Notes: a model not told the origin generated them from the letters alone. A stretch of 64,000 bases of DNA from Pseudoflavonifractor sp902362925 (GCA_902362925.1 CABIYL010000008.1), one strand, 5' to 3'. Shown: positions 24,636-31,971, counted from the stretch's first letter. Numbers and translations are program-made.

Positions 24636-24825
24636 TTCTTTCCCTACCTTGTCCGCGTTTATCGCTTGTCGGTTTCTCGGCGTTTTCGGGGATAATCCAG
24701 ATACGACTCATGCGCGACGCGCCCGCTATACGGTTTTCTTTGCACAATATCTGAACCTGCCGCGGAGTCACGCCCCACTTCTCGGCGGCTTCTTGAACCG
24801 TTATATATCCATTCACTTGCGACAC
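24595..24825 (-). CDS. Small helix-turn-helix protein, likely controller of the RM operon
   Basis: A 76-residue protein with an excisionase/MerR-like HTH (YITVQEAAEKWGVTPRQVQ) and a basic tail. It is the first gene of the leftward RM operon and overlaps the methylase gene. Its position matches C-proteins and other controllers that time restriction expression. A palindrome in the operon promoter is a plausible binding site. Confidence 0.75.
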   Translation of the reverse strand: MSQVNGYITVQEAAEKWGVTPRQVQILCKENRIAGASRMSRIWIIPENAEKPTSDKRGQGRERNDPSKNHVSKTEY

Positions 24826-24863
24826 CTCATAATCACTATGGATGCGTACATCAAACCAAGTAT

Positions 24864-24892
24864 ATTATATTCGTTTAAGCGAAATAAAGCAA
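24864..24892 (-). promoter_or_regulatory. Promoter with embedded operator for the seven-gene operon
   Basis: On the complement, TTGCTT (24892-24887) and TATAAT (24869-24864) have a 17-bp spacer. The near-palindrome TTCGTTTAAGCGAA (24870-24883, plus strand) fills the spacer. A protein bound there would block RNA polymerase. The small HTH protein or the XRE regulator are candidate ligands. Confidence 0.7.
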
Positions 24893-24930
24893 GCGTTTTC
24901 CCTTTAACTATAGGCTGTGGAAAACAAATT

Positions 24931-25743
24931 TTAAGAGTTACCCGCCTGCTCCATCATCTTCTTTGCCAACTGCCGGAACTGTTCCACCGTTTCCTCGTCC
25001 ATTGGGACGAGCTGCCCAAGCTGGCCGGCAATCATCCCGGCAACATCATCCATTGTCACCGGCTCCTGTTGTTGCTCCGCCAGCGCGGCCCTCATGGTTT
25101 GGAGCATCGCAGCGGTGGCGACTTCTCCCGGCTGTTCGCCGCTGTCCATATCTTTCTTAATATCCCGCAGGATTGCAAGAAACACATTTTTGATTTTTTC
25201 AAGTTCCGCTTCATGCTCCCCCAGCTTTTGAGCGTTCAAAAACTGTAAATCCTGCTTTGCTTCCGCCCGGTGTTCCGGGTGTTCTTTCATCAGGTCAGAC
25301 AGGGAAGCCGTTGCCATCTCAATAAGCTGGTTCCTTGCCATAATCCCCCTCGCCGCTGTATCTTGGAAATAAATCCGTATCAGGTGCATCAACCGTGGGA
25401 AACTTTTGTGTTCCAGCAGGCGGTTGAGGATTTCCACATCAATCGCGCCCGTCACAAGCCTTTTAACCGCTTCATTAGACAGGCCCAGTTCAGAAATATC
25501 ATAGCTTTTCGGGACACTGACAGGGGTAAGGCCCAGGATATAATCCGTAGATGTTTTCAATTCCTTTGCCAGCTTTATCAGATAATCGCTGCTGATAGTT
25601 TTGAGGCTGCCATTTTCAATGCGGGTGATCTGGGATGCATCGATCCCGGTTTTCCGGCTCAATTCTTTCTTTGTCATCCCCAGGTTCGTCCTCAAATCGC
25701 CAATCCGGTCGCCTGGATGTTCCTCAAACTGTTTTGCCGCCAT
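24931..25743 (-). CDS. XRE-family transcriptional regulator
   Basis: A 270-residue protein with an N-terminal HTH (GDRIGDLRTNLGMTKKELSR, TGIDASQITRIENGSLKTIS) and a long helical C-terminal region that includes EHEAELEKIKNVFLAIL, probably for oligomerisation or signal sensing. It is encoded just upstream of the RM promoter and divergently from the mobilization genes. It probably sets the expression of the element; the inducer is unknown. Confidence 0.85.
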   Translation of the reverse strand: MAAKQFEEHPGDRIGDLRTNLGMTKKELSRKTGIDASQITRIENGSLKTISSDYLIKLAKELKTSTDYILGLTPVSVPKSYDISELGLSNEAVKRLVTGAIDVEILNRLLEHKSFPRLMHLIRIYFQDTAARGIMARNQLIEMATASLSDLMKEHPEHRAEAKQDLQFLNAQKLGEHEAELEKIKNVFLAILRDIKKDMDSGEQPGEVATAAMLQTMRAALAEQQQEPVTMDDVAGMIAGQLGQLVPMDEETVEQFRQLAKKMMEQAGNS

Positions 25744-25785
25744 ATTTCCCCCTCCTTGCCTGTATTTCTTTCAGTTTACCACACC

Positions 25786-25802
25786 ATTCCACATTTAGGA
25801 AT
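25786..25802. promoter_or_regulatory. Palindromic operator candidate upstream of the XRE gene
   Basis: ATTCC-N7-GGAAT lies 43 bp before the XRE start in the divergent intergenic region, a usual place for an autoregulatory site. Confidence 0.4.
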
Positions 25803-25850
25803 AGCAGTAATTGCAGATTTACAATTTTGAAGGTCTACACGATGGCATAA

Positions 25851-25888
25851 ATGCAATTCCCGCAGAAAAACGGGAATTGCATTTTTTC
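25851..25888 (+). terminator. Terminator or attenuator ahead of the mobilization genes
   Basis: A perfect 12-bp stem (ATGCAATTCCCG with CGGGAATTGCAT) is followed by TTTTTTC. It points rightward, but no gene precedes it on this strand, so it may attenuate transcription into the cysteine-rich protein, RepA_N and MobV genes. Confidence 0.7.
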
Positions 25889-25959
25889 ATGATAAACTGA
25901 TCTCACAACCGGTTGAATACAACAAGAAAAGAGGGGTCAGCATCCATCCTACCAAAACT

Positions 25960-26349
25960 TTGCCGCCGCTGGAACGCAGGCCGGACGGTTCCCTTTACCG
26001 CATGACACCGGCGCAAAGGAAACAGGCGGCCAGCCTGATACGCCGGGAGTGCTGTTGCTGCGAGGACGGCAACTGCATTGTCCTTGACGATGGGGACGCC
26101 TGCACCTGCCCGCAGACGGTTTCTTTCTCGGTCTGCTGTAAGTGGTTCCGCTGGGCGGTCTTGCCGCTGGACGGAACGCTGGAAGCGGAGATTTTCCGGG
26201 ATAAGGACTTGAAACGCTGTGCGGTCTGCGGGGCGGTCTTTGTCCCACGCTCCAACCGGGGGAAATACTGCCCGGACTGTGCCGCCAGAGTTCACAGGAG
26301 GCAGAAAACAGAAAGTGAACGGAAAAGGAGGTCTGCTGTGGACAGTTAG
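25960..26349 (+). CDS. Cysteine-rich VLP-domain protein, start codon uncertain
   Basis: The frame encodes RRECCCCEDGNCIVLDDGDA, CTCPQTVSFSVCCKWFRWAV and C-A-V-C-G with C-P-D-C. The many cysteines suggest two zinc-binding modules. Such proteins recur in Tn1549- and Tn4451-related elements next to the rep and mob genes. No ATG begins the frame. AAGAGGGG is well placed before ATC at 25942, where a G-to-C change from ATG would explain the absence; TTG at 25960 is the first accepted start. Confidence 0.7.
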   Translation: MPPLERRPDGSLYRMTPAQRKQAASLIRRECCCCEDGNCIVLDDGDACTCPQTVSFSVCCKWFRWAVLPLDGTLEAEIFRDKDLKRCAVCGAVFVPRSNRGKYCPDCAARVHRRQKTESERKRRSAVDS

Positions 26350-26460
26350 GAGCGAAAAAAGCCTTGATTTATCGGGTTTCGCAAGCCCCAAACCGGGGCG
26401 AGTGGTATAAAGTATCGCCCGCCCCGGAAAACGGGCTTCTAACCGTCCACAAAACACGCT

Positions 26461-26856
26461 ATGACAAACACGATTTACATTCATCAGCCGGAACAAGCGT
26501 TCAGCTTCACCCGGCTCCCGAATTTCCTCTTTGAAGCCCCTACATTCAAGCCCCTGTCCAACGAGGCAAAGGTTCTGTACGCCTTTATCCTGCGCCGGAC
26601 AGAGTTATCCCGCAAGAATGGGTGGGCGGACGAGTACGGGCGGATTTACCTGTACTATCCCATCTGCGAGGTGGTTGACCTGCTCCATTGTGGTCGGCAG
26701 AAAGCGGTGAACACCTTGCGGGAACTGCAATACGCCGGACTGGTGGAGATCCAGAAGCAGGGCTGTGGAAAACCCAACCGTATTTTCCCAAAATCCTATG
26801 AAGCGGTTCCAAACACCGACTTCAAGAAATCCGGTTCTGGTACGCCGGAGGGCTGA
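26461..26856 (+). CDS. RepA_N-like replication initiator, N-terminal domain only
   Basis: A 131-residue protein matching the winged-helix N-domain of the homologue in element 1: FEAPTFKPLSNEAKVLYAFI, LRRTELSRKNGWADEYGRIY, CGRQKAVNTLRELQYAGLVE. The C-terminal domain of full-length relatives is absent, so it is truncated or a naturally short form. No good ribosome-binding site precedes the ATG. The 183 bp between it and the relaxase gene contain no further gene. Confidence 0.7.
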   Translation: MTNTIYIHQPEQAFSFTRLPNFLFEAPTFKPLSNEAKVLYAFILRRTELSRKNGWADEYGRIYLYYPICEVVDLLHCGRQKAVNTLRELQYAGLVEIQKQGCGKPNRIFPKSYEAVPNTDFKKSGSGTPEG

Positions 26857-27039
26857 AAACCGTACCCATGAAGTACGGAAATCACTCCTGAGAAGTACGA
26901 AAACCGGACGGTATATAGAAATACAAAGATTAAAAAGATTGATTTATATTCTATCCATTCCAATCCTATCCGAGCTATTTTCTGCGGGATTTTCCCTGTG
27001 GAAAACCCCGGATAGGAAAGGAATGGGGAAAGGAGCAGA

Positions 27040-27987
27040 ATGGCACAACACGCAATTTTGCGGTTTGAGAAGCACAAGGGCAACCCGGCAAGGCCGCTGG
27101 AAGCCCATCACGAACGGCAGAAAGACGAATACGCCAGCAATCCCGACATTGACACAAGCCGGAGCAAATACAACTTCCATATCGTCAAGCCGGAGGGACG
27201 CTATTACCACTTCATTCAGAGCCGGATTGAACAGGCAGGGTGCCGCACCCGCAAGGACAGCACCCGGTTTGTCGATACGCTGGTAACAGCCAGCCCGGAG
27301 TTTTTCAAGGGGAAATCCCCAAAGGAGATACAGGCGTTTTTCCAGAGGGCGGCGGACTTCCTCATTGGCCGGGTAGGCCGGGAAAATATCGTGTCGGCGG
27401 TGGTACACATGGACGAGAAAACACCCCACCTGCATTTGACCTTTGTTCCGCTGACAAAGGACAACCGCCTGTGTGCAAAGGAGATTATCGGCAACCGGGC
27501 AAACCTGACGAAGTGGCAGGATGATTTTCACGCCTATATGGTGGAGAAATATCCCGACTTGGAGCGTGGGGAAAGCGCCAGCAAGACAGGCCGGAAGCAT
27601 ATCCCCACCCGGCTTTTCAAACAGGCAGTTTCCCTCGCCCGGCAGGCCAGAGCCATTGAAGCCACGCTGGACGGCATTAACCCGCTGAACGCCGGAAAGA
27701 AAAAAGAGGAAGCCCTCTCCATGCTGAAAAAGTGGTTCCCGCAGATGGAGAATTTCTCCGGGCAACTGAAAAAGTACAAGGTCACGATTAAAGACCTGTT
27801 AGCGGAAAATGAGAAGCTGGAAGCGAGGGCAAAGGCCAGCGAAAAAGGCAAGATGAAAGATACGATGGAACGGGCAAAGCTGAAAAGCGAACTGGACAAT
27901 TTACAGCGGCTGGTTGACCGTATCCCGCCGGAAATCCGCAGGGAATTGGAACGGGCACAGCGGCCCCGCCGGGAGCGTGATCTTTGA
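27040..27987 (+). CDS. MobV-family relaxase
   Basis: A 315-residue Pre/Mob relaxase with the N-terminal RFEKHKGN motif, YNFHIVKP, and the metal-binding HMDEKTPHLHLTF motif (H123, D125, E126, H130, H132). A coiled-coil tail runs from about 245 (KDLLAENEKLEARAKASEKG). It would nick an oriT on the element and allow transfer by a helper conjugation system, as TnpZ does in Tn4451. GGAAAGGAG lies upstream of the ATG. Confidence 0.92.
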   Translation: MAQHAILRFEKHKGNPARPLEAHHERQKDEYASNPDIDTSRSKYNFHIVKPEGRYYHFIQSRIEQAGCRTRKDSTRFVDTLVTASPEFFKGKSPKEIQAFFQRAADFLIGRVGRENIVSAVVHMDEKTPHLHLTFVPLTKDNRLCAKEIIGNRANLTKWQDDFHAYMVEKYPDLERGESASKTGRKHIPTRLFKQAVSLARQARAIEATLDGINPLNAGKKKEEALSMLKKWFPQMENFSGQLKKYKVTIKDLLAENEKLEARAKASEKGKMKDTMERAKLKSELDNLQRLVDRIPPEIRRELERAQRPRRERDL

Positions 27988-28071
27988 CAATCCAATCAGG
28001 TACTATTTTCCGCCTTGTTTTCATAGACATGGACAAAGGGCAGACAGCAAGGGGGAGGTGGGAATGCTGCT

Positions 28072-28251
28072 GTGAAAGAACGCAAACTCAATTACCGGTT
28101 CCATAACCCAAACCCAACGGCAGCTACCGCCGATTACTTACTGAAAATCTTCATGGAAGCAAACCAGGAAAAGGTACAGCTTGCCATACAGGCTGCCGCA
28201 GATACGGCGGATGGTTCCGGCGAAAAGGATAACGAGGGGCGCCCTGCATAA
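28072..28251 (+). CDS. 59-residue element protein
   Basis: GTG at 28072 follows GGGGGAGGTGG and opens a frame reading KERKLNYRFHNPNPTAATAD, YLLKIFMEANQEKVQLAIQA. It is charged and helical and lies between the relaxase and recombinase genes. Small proteins of this type are common there in Tn1549/Tn4451-like elements; the function is unknown. Confidence 0.65.
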   Translation: MKERKLNYRFHNPNPTAATADYLLKIFMEANQEKVQLAIQAAADTADGSGEKDNEGRPA

Positions 28252-28264
28252 GCGGGGCGCCCCT
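28235..28264 (+). terminator. Hairpin at the end of the mobilization unit
   Basis: AGGGGCGCC pairs with GGCGCCCCT across a 12-nt loop and is followed by TTCCCT. It overlaps the stop of the 59-residue gene and separates that unit from the recombinase promoter. Confidence 0.6.
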
Positions 28265-28271
28265 TTCCCTA

Positions 28272-28300
28272 TTGCAATCCCAAACAGCACATGATAAAAT
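28272..28300 (+). promoter_or_regulatory. Promoter of the large serine recombinase
   Basis: TTGCAA (28272-28277) and TAAAAT (28295-28300) have a 17-bp spacer. Twelve bp downstream is AGAACGGTT (28312-28320), the core of the terminal inverted repeats, so the recombinase could repress its own gene by binding there. Confidence 0.6.
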
Positions 28301-28344
28301 AGGGTTGTAACAGAACGGTTTGATTTTAACAGAGAGGTTTTGCC

Positions 28345-29892
28345 ATGAATATCGCCGCCTACTGCCGTGTTTCCACCGACAAAGAGGATCAGCTCAACAG
28401 CCTGGAAGCGCAGAAAGAATTTTTCTCCGAATATACCAAGCGCACCGGGGACAACCTTGTTCGGCTTTACGCAGACGAGGGCATTTCCGGGACGAAAATC
28501 AAGAACCGGAAAGAGTTTTTGCGGATGATGTCGGACGCGGAGCATGGCCTCTTTGATATGGTGGTGGTCAAGGACATCTCCCGTTTCGCCCGGAACACGG
28601 TTGACCTTTTGCAGAATGTCCGCAAACTGAAAGCGTTGGGGATTGAAACGCAGTTTTTGACTGCCAACATGACCAGTATGGGCAACAGCGAATTTGTCCT
28701 GACAATCTTCGGGGCGCTGGCGCAGGAAGAAAGCGCGAACACCTCTAAGCGGGTGAAGTTCGGTAAGAGAATGAATGCGGAAAAAGGCCGCGTCCCCAAC
28801 ATCGTCTACGGGTATGATAAGACCATTGGGGATTACTTCAACCTCGCTATCAACGAGGAGGAAGCGGCGGTTGTCCGCCAGATTTATGAGTGGTATATTA
28901 AGGATGGTTACGGGGCGGCAAAAATCTCCATCTTCCTCAATGAGCGGGGGCTGCGGACAAAGCGGAACTGCCAATGGAGCCAGAACGGTGTCTGCCGCAT
29001 CCTGACCAACGAGCTCTATACGGGGAAAATTATCAATGGCAAGCAGGAAGTAACCGACTTTTTGACCGGCCAGCGGGCGGACAAGGACGCTTCGGAATGG
29101 ATGGTGGTGGAGCGGCCAGACCTGCGGATCATTGACCCGGAAATCTTTGAGCGAGCCCAGCAGATCATGCAGTCCCGCGGCAAGGCGTTCAAGGTGGATA
29201 AGGAGCGGCAAAGCAACAAATACCTGTTCTCCACCCTCATCAAGTGCAAGGAATGCGGCTGGTCCTTCCGGCGCACCGTCCGTACCTACAAGAACACCTA
29301 TGTCCGCTGGGTCTGCTCTGGCCACAACGGGCGGGGGGCGGACAACTGCCCCAACGCTGTGACGGTGGATGAAGATGAACTTATCGAGGTTTTACAGGAG
29401 TATTTCACCGGGCTGCTGAAAGCAAAAAAGAATGTGATCCGTTATGTGGTAGGGGAATTCCAGCGGGTCTATAAGGCAAAGGATGAAAACCTGAACTATG
29501 AAAAGGAACTGACCGCCCAGCTTGCCAAACTGCAAAAGACGCGGCAGAAGTATATGGATATGTACGCCGATGATTTAATCTCCCGCGAGGAACTCAATGA
29601 TAAGATCGGCGGGATGCGGAAAGAGATCGAACGGCTGGAAAACGAGCTAAAAATGGTGTCCTACCACCTGACAAAAGGTAAGCAGTTGGAAAACATTCTG
29701 CAACAGACTTTCAAGGAGATTGAGGACATCACCGATGTGCGGCAGATGACCAACGCCCAGCTCAAACGGATTATTCAGAAGATCGAGGTGGACAAGGACG
29801 GGAATGTGGACATTTACCTCCGGCTGCTGGGTGATTTGGGCTTGAACGAAACCGTTCTAATTCGTAACGACGAAACACAAAGACCTGTCTGA
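28345..29892 (+). CDS. Large serine recombinase (TnpX/TndX-like), reading across the insertion junction
   Basis: A 515-residue protein: catalytic domain with AAYCRVSTD (Ser10) and SRFARNTVDLL, recombinase domain (GYDKTIGDYFNL), zinc ribbon (C301, C304, C324, C335) and a coiled coil (about 385-460). The last host-independent codon is the ACA core (29875-29877); the final residues Q-R-P-V and the stop come from spoIIID. In the circular form the frame would instead continue T-Y-G-S-N-K-L-E-R-L-I-W-A-I-R from the left end. It excises and integrates element 2. Confidence 0.95.
   Translation: MNIAAYCRVSTDKEDQLNSLEAQKEFFSEYTKRTGDNLVRLYADEGISGTKIKNRKEFLRMMSDAEHGLFDMVVVKDISRFARNTVDLLQNVRKLKALGIETQFLTANMTSMGNSEFVLTIFGALAQEESANTSKRVKFGKRMNAEKGRVPNIVYGYDKTIGDYFNLAINEEEAAVVRQIYEWYIKDGYGAAKISIFLNERGLRTKRNCQWSQNGVCRILTNELYTGKIINGKQEVTDFLTGQRADKDASEWMVVERPDLRIIDPEIFERAQQIMQSRGKAFKVDKERQSNKYLFSTLIKCKECGWSFRRTVRTYKNTYVRWVCSGHNGRGADNCPNAVTVDEDELIEVLQEYFTGLLKAKKNVIRYVVGEFQRVYKAKDENLNYEKELTAQLAKLQKTRQKYMDMYADDLISREELNDKIGGMRKEIERLENELKMVSYHLTKGKQLENILQQTFKEIEDITDVRQMTNAQLKRIIQKIEVDKDGNVDIYLRLLGDLGLNETVLIRNDETQRPV
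29850..29862 (-). repeat. Right terminal inverted repeat of element 2
   Basis: The complement of this stretch reads AATTAGAACGGTT, identical to 18988-19000, and lies 12 bp inside the right ACA core. It overlaps the 3' end of the recombinase coding region. Confidence 0.8.
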
Positions 29893-30013
29893 GCGTCTGC
29901 CCGCTTTCAACCGTCCGCTGTATGAGCAGGCCAAGCGGGTTCTGGAGGAGAACAAGGCGGAGCGGCATATCCGCGGCGGCATCGCCACCAGGAAAAAATA
30001 CAAGGGAGCCTGA
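29876..30013 (+). pseudogene. spoIIID: SpoIIID, 3' part, right of element 2
   Basis: In the spoIIID frame this reads H-K-D-L-S-E-R-L-P-A-F-N, then LYEQAKRVLEENKAERHIRG and G-I-A-T-R-K-K-Y-K-G-A, stop. This matches the second half of SpoIIID (compare KDLTERLPEIN and RHLRGGEATKLKYK in Bacillus). Neither half is likely to work alone because the break is in the recognition-helix region. A strong terminator follows. Confidence 0.9.
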
Positions 30014-30033
30014 ACATCCCAGGCATATAGACG

Positions 30034-30073
30034 GCAAGGGCCGGTCTCCGCTGTGTCGGAGACCGGCCCTTGC
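30034..30073. terminator. Bidirectional terminator between spoIIID and aroE
   Basis: A 17-bp perfect stem (GCAAGGGCCGGTCTCCG with its complement) and a 6-nt loop lie between the convergent spoIIID remnant and aroE. Confidence 0.8.
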
Positions 30074-30077
30074 TCTG

Positions 30078-30935
30078 TCATGTCAAAACGCTTCTCAGTG
30101 CCTCCGCCATGGCGGCGGCGTCAATCGTAGTGTCGGTAAAGTGCTCCAGGGCAAACACCGCCTGATAGACCAGCATCCCCAGGCCGTTGGCGGTGGGGTG
30201 ACCCAGCTCTCTGGCCCGGCGGAGCAGCTCCGTCTCGGCGGGGGCGTAGATCAGGTCGAACACCGGCACACCGTCAGGCAGCGCTTCCAGGGAGGACAGG
30301 TCCTCAAACTGTCCCTGTGTCCCCTCCATGCCCAGGCTGGTGCAGTTGACCACCAGGTCCGCCCGGGCAGCCAGACGGCGCAGGGTGGCGCTGTCAAATC
30401 CGGCAGGTGCCAGGCGGCCCAGGGGGTCATGGGCGCAGAGGGCGGCGGCCTTTTCCACCGTCCGGTTGCACACGAATACCGCCTTCGCCCCCTGCTGTAC
30501 CAGCTTGAGGGCCACTGCCCGTGCGGCTCCTCCCGCCCCCAGCAGCAGGACGGTTTTCCCCTGTGGCGTTGTGTCCAGATCCTCCAGCGCCCGGAGAAAT
30601 CCCCGGCCATCCGTGTTATATCCGTATACTCTGCCGTTTTTTATACAAACCGTATTCACTGCACGGTACAGCCGGGCATCCTCGTCGGTCTCGTCCATCA
30701 GAGGAAAGAGAACCTCCTTGTGGGGCATGGTGGCGTTGAATCCGGCGTATCCGGCGAACCTGGCGCACTTGAGCCACTCCTCTACACTGCCACGGGGTAC
30801 CGGCTGACACAGGTAGACATAATCCAGCCCCAGGGCGGAGAGCATGGTGTTGTGAATCAGGGGCGACTTGGAGTGGAGCACCGGGTCGCCGATGACGCAG
30901 AGCTTTTTTGTGGTGTTTGTGAGTTCTACCTTCAT
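30078..30935 (-). CDS. aroE: Shikimate dehydrogenase
   Basis: A 285-residue AroE: substrate motif CVIGDPVLHSKSPLIHN, catalytic NATMPHKE, NTDGRGFLRAL, NADPH loop LLLGAGGAARAVA with NRTVEKA, and C-terminal NGLGMLVYQAVFALEHF. It reduces 3-dehydroshikimate with NADPH. M at 30935 is preferred: GGGGAGAG lies 8 nt before it, while a longer frame reaches 31007 through repeat-derived sequence. It is the last gene of the aro operon, separated from aroQ by a repeat-rich spacer. Confidence 0.92.
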   Translation of the reverse strand: MKVELTNTTKKLCVIGDPVLHSKSPLIHNTMLSALGLDYVYLCQPVPRGSVEEWLKCARFAGYAGFNATMPHKEVLFPLMDETDEDARLYRAVNTVCIKNGRVYGYNTDGRGFLRALEDLDTTPQGKTVLLLGAGGAARAVALKLVQQGAKAVFVCNRTVEKAAALCAHDPLGRLAPAGFDSATLRRLAARADLVVNCTSLGMEGTQGQFEDLSSLEALPDGVPVFDLIYAPAETELLRRARELGHPTANGLGMLVYQAVFALEHFTDTTIDAAAMAEALRSVLT

Positions 30936-30977
30936 GTCCATCTCTCCCCGTTGAGATTGCAGGCCATACCCTTTAAG

Positions 30978-31069
30978 AATGAACGTTCTCTTTGGTTCTT
31001 TTCGCACTTGGGTGATTTAGGAATGGAAGCTCTCTTTGGTTACTTTCTCTCTCGAGAGAGAAAGTAACC
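30978..31069. repeat. Intergenic repeat with 32-bp perfect palindrome at the 3' end of aroQ
   Basis: The palindrome at 31038-31069 centres on CTCGAG and has 16-bp arms starting GGTTACTTTCTCTCTC. Beside it are two copies of a 24-bp unit containing TCTCTTTGGTT (30978-31001 and 31022-31045). The palindrome overlaps aroQ and encodes its final residues, so a dispersed repeat seems to have fused to the gene end. It could also act as a transcript hairpin. Confidence 0.65.
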
Positions 31070-31474
31070 CATAGCGGCCTCATAGCCGTAGAGGCCCAGG
31101 CCGCAGATCTGGCCCACGCAGGCGGGAGCGGTGACGCTCTTGTGGCGGAACTCCTCCCGCTGGTGGACGTTGGAGATGTGTACCTCAATGCAGGGCACGC
31201 TCACCGCCTTCAGGGCGTCCAGAATGGCGTAGCTGTAATGGGTGAAGGCGCCAGGGTTCATGACGATGGCGTCATACACCCCGTCGGCGGCGTGGATGGC
31301 GTCGATAATGGCACCCTCGTGGTTGGACTGGAAGCACTCGGCTGTGGAGCCGTGGTCTGCTGCAAAGGCCTTCAGCCGGGCACACAGCGCCTCGTAGCTG
31401 TTCTCGCCGTAGATGCCCGGCTCCCGCTTGCCCAGCAGGTTCAGGTTGGGGCCGTTGAGGATGAGAAATTTCAT
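31040..31474 (-). CDS. aroQ: 3-dehydroquinate dehydratase, type II
   Basis: A 144-residue type II dehydroquinase: LILNGPNLNLLGKREPGIYG with the catalytic tyrosine, FQSNHEGAIID, NPGAFTHYSYAI, and EVHISNVHQREEFR with the catalytic histidine. It forms dodecamers and makes 3-dehydroshikimate. The ATG overlaps the aroK stop (ATGA). The last residues, G-Y-F-L-S-R-E-R-K, come from a palindromic repeat. Confidence 0.95.
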   Translation of the reverse strand: MKFLILNGPNLNLLGKREPGIYGENSYEALCARLKAFAADHGSTAECFQSNHEGAIIDAIHAADGVYDAIVMNPGAFTHYSYAILDALKAVSVPCIEVHISNVHQREEFRHKSVTAPACVGQICGLGLYGYEAAMGYFLSRERK

Positions 31475-31971
31475 GACTGACATGCCTCCCGATAGAGGGC
31501 GACGATGCGCACCGCCGCCTCTTCCGCTGTTTTTGTGTCGGAAATTGTATACTGAGCGTATTTTCGATAGAGGTCTATGCGCTGTGTATAGAGAATCCGC
31601 AGCTTATCCGGGTCCTTACCCACCAGGGGACGGCCCATGTGGTCCTCCCCCACAATGTCCTCCAGGTCCCGGTCACGGAAAAAGATAAGTCCGGTGGCGG
31701 CGAGGGCCTCCATATTCTCCGGCCGGAGAATAATCCCGCCGCCCGTTGCAATGACAGTGTTGTCAAGCTTTGCTGCCTGTCGGGCCGCGGCGGTCTCCCG
31801 GTCCCGGAAAGCGCTCTCCCCTTCCTGGGCGAAGAGCTCCGGGATGCTCTTCCCTGCCGTCTGCTCCACCAGAACGTCGGTATCCACCAGTGGCATGCAG
31901 AGCATCTTTGAGAGAATCTTTCCCACTGTGGATTTGCCGCTGCCCGGCATGCCGATGAGTACCAGATTCAT
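31471..31971 (-). CDS. aroK: Shikimate kinase
   Basis: A 166-residue P-loop kinase: GMPGSGKST (7-15), DTDVLVE for shikimate binding, FRDRE, ATGGGIIL, and the lid region MGRPLVGKD. It phosphorylates shikimate at position 3. Its ATG overlaps the pheA stop by 4 bp, and its stop overlaps aroQ. Confidence 0.95.
   Translation of the reverse strand: MNLVLIGMPGSGKSTVGKILSKMLCMPLVDTDVLVEQTAGKSIPELFAQEGESAFRDRETAAARQAAKLDNTVIATGGGIILRPENMEALAATGLIFFRDRDLEDIVGEDHMGRPLVGKDPDKLRILYTQRIDLYRKYAQYTISDTKTAEEAAVRIVALYREACQS

Larger units (their letters stand above)
18975..29877. mobile_element. Element 2: Tn4451-like mobilizable element inserted in spoIIID
   Basis: The boundaries are fixed by the two spoIIID halves, which share the trinucleotide ACA (18972-18974 and 29875-29877). 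The 10,903-bp insert carries a MobV relaxase, a truncated RepA_N-like protein, a cysteine-rich VLP-type protein, an XRE regulator, and a large serine recombinase ending at the right junction, plus a seven-gene leftward defence operon. A 13-bp inverted repeat lies 12-13 bp inside each end. A serine recombinase plus MobV relaxase is the Tn4451/Tn4453 plan. Confidence 0.9.
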
